From: Ureibacillus composti
GTDB taxonomy: Bacteria > Bacillota > Bacilli > Bacillales_A > Planococcaceae
Length of the DNA: 64,000 nt
Direction: 5' to 3'
Assembly (NCBI GenBank): GCA_030348875.1
Contig: JAUCEP010000002.1
Location: 1,629,001-1,693,000, forward strand
The notes under the pieces are model-generated. The model worked only from the letters and a program-made list of their open reading frames with translations, did not search any database and had not been told where the DNA came from. This document shows positions 36,594-43,699 of this stretch, piece after piece (within the stretch, counting starts at the first letter, position 1; each line of letters begins with the position of its first letter). The position numbers and the translations under genes were made by a program.

Positions 36594-37778
36594 ATGACGA
36601 AACTTAATGAATTACTAAATAAAAATATACTAGAAATTGAAGAGTCAGGTATCCGAAAAATCGCCAATCTTGCGTTAGGTATGTCTGATGTGGTGAATTT
36701 AACGTTTGGTCAACCTGATTTTCCATCACCATCTTATATTAATGCTGCGGGGATTAAAGCAATTCAGGAGAATAAAACGGGTTACACACTGAATGCAGGA
36801 TTACCAGAGCTCCGTAAATACGCGAGCAAATATGTACAAGATCTTTATGGTTTATCCTATGATTCGGATGATGAAGTACTAATTACAAACGGAGCAAGTG
36901 AAGCTCTTGATTTGGCTTTCCGTACAATCCTTTCTCCGGGTTCAGAAGTTATTTTACCTGGACCAGTGTATACAGGCTACGAACCACTCATCAAATTATG
37001 CGATGCAGTGCCAGTATTTGTGGATACGCGTGAAACAGGCTTTAAATTAACGCCAGAAGCGATTGCTGAAAAAATTACAGATAAAACGCGTTGTATTATA
37101 TTCCCATACCCATCAAATCCAACGGGAACTGTCCTAACAAAAGAGGAAGTACAGGCAATTGGGGAGCTACTGAAAGATAAAAACATCTTTATTTTATCAG
37201 ATGAAATCTATAGTGAATTAGTATACGATGTTCAGCATTATTCCATTGCGGCAGTTCCTGGATTAAAAGAGAAAACGATTGTGATCAATGGTCTTTCAAA
37301 ATCGCATTCTATGACAGGATGGCGAATCGGTTTTACATTTGCTCCTCCTTACCTAACAAAACAGATGCATAAGCTTCATGCATACAACTCAGTTTGTGCA
37401 ACTTCAATCAGTCAATATGCAGGGATCGAGGCTTTAAAACACGGTGCGCATCATGAAGAAGTGTTAGCAATGAAAAAAGAATATAAAAAGCGAAGAGAGT
37501 ATGTTTACAATCGATTACTCGAGATGGGCTTAGAAGTGGAAAATCCACAGGGTGCATTTTATATCTTCCCATCAATTAAAAAGTTCGGTATAAGCTCAGA
37601 CGAATTTGCTTTAAAACTACTTTACGAAGCAAAAGTAGGTGTTATTGCAGGTACTGCATTTAGTGACTATGGTGAGGGCTACATTCGCATTTCCTACGCA
37701 CAAGCAATGGATGAACTTGAAGAAGGGTTAAATCGAATTGGGAACTTCTTATCTACGTTGACAATGGTTAATAGTTAA
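36594..37778 (+). CDS. Class I/II PLP-dependent aminotransferase
   Basis: About 394 residues. PLP motifs: TNGASEALDLAFRT near 100, FPYPSNPTGTVLTKEEV near 170, SDEIYSELVY near 200, and the Schiff-base Lys in NGLSKSHSMTGWRIGF near 235. The closing YIRISYAQAMDELEEG contains the carboxylate-binding Arg. Three consecutive ATGs (36588, 36591, 36594) follow AGGGG; spacing favours the third. Resembles aspartate/PatA-type aminotransferases. Starting 70 bases after the FAD dehydrogenase, it likely interconverts an amino acid and 2-oxoacid in the same pathway. A strong terminator ends this operon. Confidence 0.85.
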   Translation: MTKLNELLNKNILEIEESGIRKIANLALGMSDVVNLTFGQPDFPSPSYINAAGIKAIQENKTGYTLNAGLPELRKYASKYVQDLYGLSYDSDDEVLITNGASEALDLAFRTILSPGSEVILPGPVYTGYEPLIKLCDAVPVFVDTRETGFKLTPEAIAEKITDKTRCIIFPYPSNPTGTVLTKEEVQAIGELLKDKNIFILSDEIYSELVYDVQHYSIAAVPGLKEKTIVINGLSKSHSMTGWRIGFTFAPPYLTKQMHKLHAYNSVCATSISQYAGIEALKHGAHHEEVLAMKKEYKKRREYVYNRLLEMGLEVENPQGAFYIFPSIKKFGISSDEFALKLLYEAKVGVIAGTAFSDYGEGYIRISYAQAMDELEEGLNRIGNFLSTLTMVNS

Positions 37779-37816
37779 TGGTTTTAGTGGAGGTAGTTTC
37801 TTGGTTAGAATAAGGA

Positions 37817-37849
37817 GAGAACCCGTTTGTATTTTCGGGTTCTTTTTTA
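37817..37849 (+). terminator. Rho-independent terminator of the peptide-catabolic operon
   Basis: GAACCCG and CGGGTTC (10-base loop) followed by seven T. Closes the importer-dehydrogenase-aminotransferase transcript. Confidence 0.9.
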
Positions 37850-38207
37850 TACTCAAAAAGAGAAAAATAAGTAGCATACAAACATGGTAATCCGTTTAGG
37901 AATTTATCATGTTTTTTTCTTCGTAGTTTAAGCGGAGGAATTTCGGTTTAACTGCATTAGATCAGATAAAATTCAGGTAAACGGAAATCAATCCTTTATT
38001 TAGAGGTAAACTTTGATATTTTTCAACTTAGCAGAAATTTCTCCTTTTATTTTCAAACACTGTGATAAACCAAATAATTGATAGTTTCCTTCATCTTTAA
38101 ACATACTAAGTTTCAATTTAAAGTTATATTTTTATCTTTTTTTAAAGGAATAACTCTCATAGTAAATGCATAAATTAATAGAATTGAGACTTTATTAAAA
38201 TTAAAGA
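37850..38207 (+). other. AT-rich spacer upstream of the amidohydrolase
   Basis: No gene or stable hairpin seen. It should hold the promoter of the amidohydrolase; I could not pick one reliably. No GTATAC operator is present. Confidence 0.45.
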
Positions 38208-38221
38208 TGAAAACGCTTTAA
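38208..38221 (+). promoter_or_regulatory. Candidate cre (CcpA) site
   Basis: TGAAAACGCTTTAA matches the cre consensus TGWAARCGYTWNCW at 13 of 14 positions. It lies 74 bases before the amidohydrolase start and would give carbon catabolite control of that gene. Confidence 0.45.
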
Positions 38222-38294
38222 TAAGTCGCTTCATGGTCAAGACATCAAAATACAATTGTTGAGTATAAAACACAATATTAAGGTGGGGAATTAC

Positions 38295-39935
38295 ATGAAG
38301 GCGGAAATAGTTTTTATCAACAGTGAAGTCATTACAGTAGACGAACAAAATCGTGTGGTTGACTGTGTAGCAATCAATGAAAATCGAATTATTGCCACAG
38401 GCTCTTATGAAGAAGTTGAACACACAATCTCAAATGATACGAAAATTATTGACCTAGAAGGCAAATCTCTACTACCTGGATTTGTTGATGCACATGTTCA
38501 CTTCACAATTTACGGAACAAACCTCCTTGGAGTTGACTGTACAGAACCTCATATCCAATCAATACAGGATCTGTTAGCGGATCTTCAGAAAAAATGTGAG
38601 GAAACACCAAAGGGACAATGGGTACGTGCCACAGGATTTAATGAAAATAAATTGGCTGAAAAGCGATATCCGACAAAAGAAGAATTAGATGATATTTCTA
38701 AAAATCATCCGATTATTATTATTCGAACATGTAACCATTTTTCCTTTGTAAATAGTAAAGCCTTAGAAGTAGCAAACATAAATGAGACAACGAAAAATCC
38801 AAATGGAGGTATTTTTGAAAGACATCCAGATGGTAAGCTTACAGGGAAACTAATAGAAAATGCACATATGCAAATGCTAGAATTTGCTAATTATACGCCA
38901 GAGGAATTACGAAGAGGAATGGGGTTAGCCTCTAAAGAGTTTTTAAAAGCTGGAATCACAAGTGTCCATGATGCAGGGGCTTATGGAGATGGTGCCGACA
39001 CATTCCGAGTGATGCAAGAGGCTGTTAACGCAAAGGATATCAGAGTAAGAATATATGCTTTCGTCTGCTCTTTAACGAATTCTCATGTGTTTGTTAAAAA
39101 GATGAGTGAATCTGGTGCGATTACAGGACTTGGAAATGAATGGTTCAAAATAGGTCCAGCAAAATTATTTACAGATGGCAGTAGTGTTGGTCCGACTATT
39201 GCGACACGTGAAGGCTATACGCATGACCCAAATAACTATGGACTACTTTATTACAGTCAAGAAGAATATGAGCAAATTCTTGGAGAAGCCCATGCAAAAG
39301 GTTTCCAAATTACAGCTCACGCACAAGGAGATCGAGCGATAGAACTGCTGCTTGATTGTATCGAAAAAGCATTAAAAAAATCTCCAAGAGATAATCATCG
39401 TCACAGAATCGAACATGCAGGGATTGCTTCACCAGACTTACAACGCCGAATGAAAGAACTAGGAGTTGTTCCGGTTCCAAATCCAGCATTTATTCATATT
39501 AATGGCGATAAATATAGTGAGTACTACGGTGATCGAGTGAACGTAATGTATCCATGTCGCGACTATATCGATCAAGATATTATTGCAGCTTATGGATCCG
39601 ATGCGCCAGTCATTGAACTCAATCCATTATTAGGAATTCATGCCGCAGTAAATCGACAATCATGGAATGGGCAATTGGTTGGAGAAAATCAAAAGGTAAG
39701 TATTTTAGAAGCAATTCGCGGATATTCATTAAACGGCGCCTACGCAAGCTTTGAAGAAAATATTAAAGGAAGCATCGAAGTTGGGAAGCTAGCAGATATC
39801 GTTGTATTAAATGAAAGTATCTTAAATTGTGATCAAGACAAAATCAAAGATATACAAGTCGAACTTACCATTGTTGACGGAGAAATATTATTTGATGCCA
39901 ATGAACAAAAGGAAAAAGTTGAAACAGTTGGTTGA
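38295..39935 (+). CDS. YtcJ-like amidohydrolase (Amidohydro_3 family)
   Basis: 546 residues; AAGGTGGGG precedes the ATG at 38295, while an earlier in-frame start lacks a ribosome site. Metal-dependent amidohydrolase superfamily motifs: LLPGFVDAHVHFT near 60, TDGSSVGP near 293, TAHAQGDRAIE near 335, HRIEHAGI near 368 and YGSDAPV near 430. The N- and C-terminal segments form the small beta domain (GKSLLPG; GKLADIVVL near 508). Members act on cyclic amides or N-acyl compounds with unknown in vivo substrates. It is a single-gene unit with a possible cre site upstream, perhaps part of the neighbouring amide-catabolic programme. Confidence 0.85.
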   Translation: MKAEIVFINSEVITVDEQNRVVDCVAINENRIIATGSYEEVEHTISNDTKIIDLEGKSLLPGFVDAHVHFTIYGTNLLGVDCTEPHIQSIQDLLADLQKKCEETPKGQWVRATGFNENKLAEKRYPTKEELDDISKNHPIIIIRTCNHFSFVNSKALEVANINETTKNPNGGIFERHPDGKLTGKLIENAHMQMLEFANYTPEELRRGMGLASKEFLKAGITSVHDAGAYGDGADTFRVMQEAVNAKDIRVRIYAFVCSLTNSHVFVKKMSESGAITGLGNEWFKIGPAKLFTDGSSVGPTIATREGYTHDPNNYGLLYYSQEEYEQILGEAHAKGFQITAHAQGDRAIELLLDCIEKALKKSPRDNHRHRIEHAGIASPDLQRRMKELGVVPVPNPAFIHINGDKYSEYYGDRVNVMYPCRDYIDQDIIAAYGSDAPVIELNPLLGIHAAVNRQSWNGQLVGENQKVSILEAIRGYSLNGAYASFEENIKGSIEVGKLADIVVLNESILNCDQDKIKDIQVELTIVDGEILFDANEQKEKVETVG

Positions 39936-40003
39936 TTATTACTTGGTAGAATGAGTTGAAAAAATAAAGATCTTCTCCATGAGAAATAAAATACGTATTA
40001 ACT

Positions 40004-40041
40004 TAAGGGTGACGTGAAAACATGTCATCCTTTATATTTTT
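40004..40041 (+). terminator. Rho-independent terminator after the amidohydrolase
   Basis: AAGGGTGACGTG and CATGTCATCCTT form a stem around AAAA, then TTATATTTTT. Confidence 0.75.
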
Positions 40042-40173
40042 CCATTTTTCCTATAACAAAAAATTTCTATTAATTTGCTAGTATTTCTTTACATTAAGAA
40101 TACTAGCCCTTATCTACAAGTATAGTTTGAATATAATAGATAGACTAAATTGTGTCAGAAAAGAGGTGAGGGT

Positions 40174-40443
40174 ATGTACAGAAATAATAGAGGTCCGAGA
40201 ATAGGTTTTTGTTATCCCGGCTATCGTTATTGCGGACCGGGTTGCTCAGGTCCAGGAAGGCCAATAAATGAAGTGGATTCATGTTGTAAAATGCACGATA
40301 AATGTTATGACCGATACGGGAGAACAAGATATTGTGATGAACTATTTCACCAATGTTTATACCAATATATGAACCCATACAGCAAAAAAGGAAAACATGC
40401 CGTTCTATTTTCTGGAATTATTGGCATGAAGAATATGTTCTAA
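40174..40443 (+). CDS. Small phospholipase A2-like protein (parvovirus VP1-type PLA2 motif)
   Basis: 89 residues. GAGGTGAGGG precedes the ATG at 40174; the in-frame ATG at 40150 has no ribosome site. The centre holds the PLA2 pair: a glycine-rich calcium-loop-like CGPGCSGPG (residues 23-31) and CCKMHDKCYDRYG (43-55), with catalytic His-Asp. Short proteins of this type occur in Bacillus and match the viral VP1 phospholipase domain (Parvo_coat_N-like). There is no signal peptide, so it may act inside the cell, in the spore, or be released by lysis. It is monocistronic, next to an unrelated GGDEF gene. Confidence 0.75.
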   Translation: MYRNNRGPRIGFCYPGYRYCGPGCSGPGRPINEVDSCCKMHDKCYDRYGRTRYCDELFHQCLYQYMNPYSKKGKHAVLFSGIIGMKNMF

Positions 40444-40512
40444 GCGGATGCTTCATCTTATTAATGGACATAACTTACTCCCATAAAGTCCAATAAAACT
40501 TTATTATATATA

Positions 40513-40554
40513 CTAGCTACTAAACCATTTAAAATATTAGTAGCTTTCTTTTTT
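40513..40554 (+). terminator. Rho-independent terminator after the PLA2-like gene
   Basis: AGCTACTAA and TTAGTAGCT with a 13-base loop, followed by TTCTTTTTT. Confidence 0.8.
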
Positions 40555-40584
40555 GTCTTCATCCCATATTTATTACTCACGAAA

Positions 40585-40630
40585 TAAAAAAAGAAACCCT
40601 AAAATGGATCCCACTTTAGAAATTTCTTCT
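40585..40630 (-). terminator. Rho-independent terminator of the minus-strand GGDEF gene
   Basis: Read on the minus strand, AGAAATTTCTAAAGTGG pairs imperfectly with CATTTTAGGGTTTCT, followed by a run of T. It lies 25-70 bases after the GGDEF stop. Confidence 0.6.
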
Positions 40631-40653
40631 GGTAGCACTGATTAAACTGAACT

Positions 40654-41829
40654 TTACGTTAAACTTTCTTCATATTCTCCATAACAAATAGAGTTTCTTC
40701 CATTATCCTTAGCTTGATAAAGGAATTTATCGCAGCATACATATAGACTTTCTAATTTGGTTGAATGATCAGGTATAAGCGTGATGACCCCGATACTAAT
40801 AGAATATTTTTCTGGTATCCCTGGAATCTCTGCATCTGCAATTAGCTGCTTCATCTTTTCTAACTTGTTAACCGATTCGTTTTGATCCAATCCAGTAAGA
40901 AAAATGGCAAATTCATCTCCACCATATCTTCCAAAAAGTGAATCCGAGTCAAGAGATTGATTAATCCGCTGTGATAGATCTTGCAAAATACGATCCCCAA
41001 CATCATGCCCATAGTTATCATTAAATTTCTTAAAATGATCAATATCAAATAGAATAAATGAAACATGCTTTCTTTCCTTGGAACAAGAAGCCAACAATTG
41101 CTTTGATCGGGACACAAAAGTTCTACGATTTAGTGCTTGAGTAAGGTCATCGTAATAGGCCATATGAATCAACTCTGCATCCGCTCGTTCTTTTAAGATC
41201 AGAATAAACCCAATATTCCCCAGAAGCATCACTAAAAAAATACTCAAAAAGGAAATCGTTTGAATCCAGCCAGGTGTAAACAATCCCATAGGTTGTTCGG
41301 ATAAGAGAGCAACAATAGCTCTGACTAAAAAAGTAAGAGCAACGGTATAATAAAGAATCCCCATTAGCCTCATTAATAATGTAGAAGACTTTTCGCGCAT
41401 TAAGCGAAAGGCAGGGAAAATTGCGAGCACAAAAGTAGCAATAGACGCACAGAATATTCGAATATGTTCATAATTATAAAACAAAAGAATTAAATGGAAG
41501 CTAACGATAAAAACTATGGTTAAACCGATATAAAATTTTTTAACGTGTTTTTGAGAATAGTTTACTAACATTAATAGAGCGATCGACTCGAGTGCTGTAC
41601 CAATAAATTGTAAAGTATTAGCAATAGATACTGTGAATAGGTCAGGAATACCACCGCGAAGGATTACTAGTAACCACGCGATCGCTTGAATACATTTTGC
41701 TAGAAAAAATGTATTAAATGTAGAATCTCTTGAATGGTTTCGCCAATAGGAGCTAATTAAAACAACGGTAAATAAATGGCCAACCACTAAAGTAACTAAA
41801 ATTGTTTTCATATCAAGTAAAAAATTCAT
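40654..41829 (-). CDS. Membrane-bound diguanylate cyclase (GGDEF)
   Basis: 391 residues. The first 215 residues contain six to seven hydrophobic helices (for example ILVTLVVGHLFTVVLIS, FYIGLTIVFIVSFHLILLF, ISFLSIFLVMLLGNIGFILIL), an uncharacterised membrane sensor. Residues 225-385 form a complete GGDEF domain: YYDDLTQALNRRTF, FDIDHFKKFNDNYGHDVGDRIL, GRYGGDEFAIFL with the intact GGDEF active site, and SIGVITL. It is expected to make cyclic di-GMP. The upstream AGGTGAG is only about four bases from the first ATG; the Met at residue 7 is an alternative start. Confidence 0.85.
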   Translation of the reverse strand: MNFLLDMKTILVTLVVGHLFTVVLISSYWRNHSRDSTFNTFFLAKCIQAIAWLLVILRGGIPDLFTVSIANTLQFIGTALESIALLMLVNYSQKHVKKFYIGLTIVFIVSFHLILLFYNYEHIRIFCASIATFVLAIFPAFRLMREKSSTLLMRLMGILYYTVALTFLVRAIVALLSEQPMGLFTPGWIQTISFLSIFLVMLLGNIGFILILKERADAELIHMAYYDDLTQALNRRTFVSRSKQLLASCSKERKHVSFILFDIDHFKKFNDNYGHDVGDRILQDLSQRINQSLDSDSLFGRYGGDEFAIFLTGLDQNESVNKLEKMKQLIADAEIPGIPEKYSISIGVITLIPDHSTKLESLYVCCDKFLYQAKDNGRNSICYGEYEESLT

Positions 41830-42202
41830 TTACTCACCTAACCTAGGTAAAATTTCACGTTTTCAAAAAGATTAAAAGAATTAGTTCTTTCCTACTGATA
41901 TATTACTATTTTTTTGACCTAAAGGAAATAAAATGTTAGCTTTCAGAAGATATATGTATGAGAAAGAATAATCGTATTGTTATAAATATTTACCGGGTTA
42001 ATATAGAGCGCAAACCTGTACATATGTTTCAACCATTGGGAACTTACTACAAAAAAGATCTCTTAAAAAGATTTCGATGTAGTACTTTTCTTCTATTCTA
42101 TTTGTCCTGGTCGAATAATCATGCTATGTATTACTTGTTTGAAGATTATAAAGGTTCTCCGTTATGAGTTTCTTCTATTATATAGTTTAAATTTTACTCC
42201 CA
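41830..42202. other. Spacer between the two minus-strand genes, with short degenerate direct repeats
   Basis: No gene is supported; the 69-codon plus-strand frame at 41958 lacks a ribosome site and family features. TTCTTCTATT followed by A/C-TAT recurs near 42087, 42169 and (beyond this span) 42254, the first and last followed by a GTCCTG element. The GGDEF gene promoter should lie near 41870-41920. Confidence 0.35.
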
Positions 42203-42236
42203 ATAATAAAAGGATATCCCCCAAAAGAGATACCCC
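42203..42236 (-). terminator. Probable terminator of the minus-strand DUF5082 gene
   Basis: On the minus strand GGTATCTC pairs with GGGATATCC (one bulged base, loop TTTTGG), then TTTTATTATT. It lies 70-100 bases after the DUF5082 stop codon. Confidence 0.45.
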
Positions 42237-42307
42237 ATCAATACCTATAGCTTTTCTTCTATTATATAGGTCCTGTATCCATCAACCTACTACGAACTCC
42301 CTAGGAT

Positions 42308-42646
42308 TTAATCATCATCCGCTTCAAGTCGTGCAATCGTAGCACGAATGGATTCAATTTCTCGACGAATTTGCTCCATTTTAGTACTTAATGTCGAAAA
42401 CACATTACTAAATTGTGTTGTTTGGATTTCTTGGTAGCTTGCAAGGATCCCGTCTATTCGAATGTCATCAAAACGTGTGGCTAAAGTCCCTTTCCATGTT
42501 GCCTGTGTAAGTTCAGGTTCTGTCATAAGATGTTGATTGCTTGAAAATTCACTTTGTTTCCCAGTTAGTTGGCCATTGCACGTCTGCAAACGACTAAGAT
42601 CATTTTGCTTTTTGTGTAAAAGTGCATACCAATATGCTAAAGACAT
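42308..42646 (-). CDS. DUF5082-type WXG-like helical protein, divergent from esxA
   Basis: 112 residues, GAGGTGATGG ribosome site. It is entirely helical in appearance with coiled-coil segments at both ends (KKQNDLSRLQTCNGQL; MEQIRREIESIRATIARLE). The centre has TWKGTLATRFDD near 50, a WXG-like turn. This matches the small DUF5082 proteins that accompany LXG toxins (YwqH-like in B. subtilis), thought to act as secretion partners. It lies outside and divergent to the type VII core operon, sharing the intergenic control region with esxA. The family assignment is by pattern; secretion is inferred. Confidence 0.65.
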   Translation of the reverse strand: MSLAYWYALLHKKQNDLSRLQTCNGQLTGKQSEFSSNQHLMTEPELTQATWKGTLATRFDDIRIDGILASYQEIQTTQFSNVFSTLSTKMEQIRREIESIRATIARLEADDD

Positions 42647-42873
42647 TCCATCACCTCTATATATAAGCTAGTCATTATTATCATATTTGTTGTTTAATTC
42701 AATTTTTCAGCACAAAAAATATTCACTGAATTTAAAGAAATTAGCAATTACTAATGTATTATGCCACTTTAATATAACACAACCTCTAATACATAAAATG
42801 GTAAGGTGTGCTCATTTTTTGTTAAATAATTTGGGAGGAATTAACTCTTTTTGGTGTAATTGCTATATAGTTA
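42647..42873. other. AT-rich divergent control region upstream of esxA
   Basis: Non-coding. A short frame at 42687-42950 on the plus strand has no ribosome site and an implausible composition. The minus-strand promoter of the DUF5082 gene must lie here; no strong match was identified. Confidence 0.4.
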
Positions 42874-42903
42874 TTGACCTTACTAATTTCCATTCTTTAG
42901 AAT
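42874..42903 (+). promoter_or_regulatory. Sigma-A promoter of the type VII secretion operon
   Basis: TTGACC (42874-42879), 18 bases, TAGAAT (42898-42903). The predicted transcript starts near 42910, giving a leader of about 100 bases before esxA. Confidence 0.6.
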
Positions 42904-43008
42904 TAAGTTGGATTTTAAGAAAGGCATTGTTTCGTTTTGTTATTTGTTAATTACAAATAATGAAGTATACGAAACTTAACAACGCCGGGAAAAAAAGGAG
43001 AGAATTAC

Positions 43009-43302
43009 ATGTCAGGAATTATTCGTGTTACCCCTGCTGAATTAGAAGCAATGTCTAGTCGCTACGGAAATGAAAGTGCGCAAGTTGAAGAACAAATCTC
43101 ACGTTTAGATAATATGATTCAAGAGTTGCAAGCTATGTGGGAAGGTGAATCTAGCAGAGCGTTTGCTGATCAATACGCTGATTTACGTCCATCGATTCAA
43201 GACATGCAAAGACTTTTAACTGATGTTTCAGTACAACTGAAAAATACTGCACATGCCCTTGCGGATGCAGATCGTCAAATTGCAGGTCAAATTCGCGGAT
43301 AA
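43009..43302 (+). CDS. esxA: EsxA/YukE, WXG100-family type VII secreted protein
   Basis: 97 residues, the standard WXG100 size. Two helices joined by the W-E-G turn at about residue 43 (MWEGESSRAF). The C-terminal part includes a YxxxD/E-like helix end typical of substrates. AAAAAAGGAGAGAATTAC precedes the ATG. Family members form antiparallel dimers, are exported by the EssC motor and are needed for system activity. It leads the operon and is followed by a strong internal terminator, which probably gives it far more transcript than the machinery genes downstream. Confidence 0.95.
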   Translation: MSGIIRVTPAELEAMSSRYGNESAQVEEQISRLDNMIQELQAMWEGESSRAFADQYADLRPSIQDMQRLLTDVSVQLKNTAHALADADRQIAGQIRG

Positions 43303-43322
43303 CTTCATCTAAGATTTGGATA

Positions 43323-43359
43323 CAAAGAGCGTCATATTCGGATGAAGACGCTCTTTTCG
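43323..43359 (+). terminator. Terminator/attenuator between esxA and yukD
   Basis: AAAGAGCGTC and GACGCTCTTT form a perfect 10-bp stem with a 13-base loop, then TTTCG. As the rest of the operon has no obvious separate promoter, this is probably a read-through terminator that sets esxA to machinery stoichiometry. Confidence 0.8.
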
Positions 43360-43447
43360 TCTGTTAGTAGGTAGTTAGTCGTGATTATTATTCTGCGACT
43401 TAACACTCAACTTGTCATGGATAATTGATTTGCCTGAGGTGATTAAA

Positions 43448-43687
43448 ATGTACATAGAAGTATCAGTTGACTTAAAACACTATGATGGGGATTGTTTTGA
43501 TCTACGACTATCAAACTATTATACCGTTAAAGAGTTAATCGATATCGTATGGCAAGCAAAATCGATCCCCCATCCTCCAAAAGAAGGGTTTTGGATTCGA
43601 GTAGCAAATAAGCAAAAAGTTTTATCAGGGAATGAACAATTAGCGGGCAGTGGCATCACAACAGGTGATCGACTAGAAATCTTGTAA
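43448..43687 (+). CDS. esaB: EsaB/YukD, ubiquitin-like type VII component
   Basis: 79 residues, matching B. subtilis YukD. GAGGTGA lies before the ATG at 43448; the frame can be extended upstream to 43412 without a ribosome site. The beta-grasp pattern is visible: MYIEVSVDLKHYDG, DLRLSNYYTVKELIDIVWQ, GFWIRVANKQKVLSGNEQL, GDRLEIL. It is a small cytosolic accessory protein of the machinery. Its position between esxA and essB is the same as in the B. subtilis yuk operon. Confidence 0.9.
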   Translation: MYIEVSVDLKHYDGDCFDLRLSNYYTVKELIDIVWQAKSIPHPPKEGFWIRVANKQKVLSGNEQLAGSGITTGDRLEIL

Positions 43688-43699
43688 GGAGTCATAAAG

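Noticed and set aside
41958..42342. Two overlapping short plus-strand frames downstream of the DUF5082 gene
   Set aside because: No ribosome sites, no recognisable sequence; they overlap a probable minus-strand terminator.
42687..42950. Plus-strand 87-codon frame upstream of esxA
   Set aside because: No ribosome site, unlikely amino-acid composition, and it overlaps the predicted esxA promoter.
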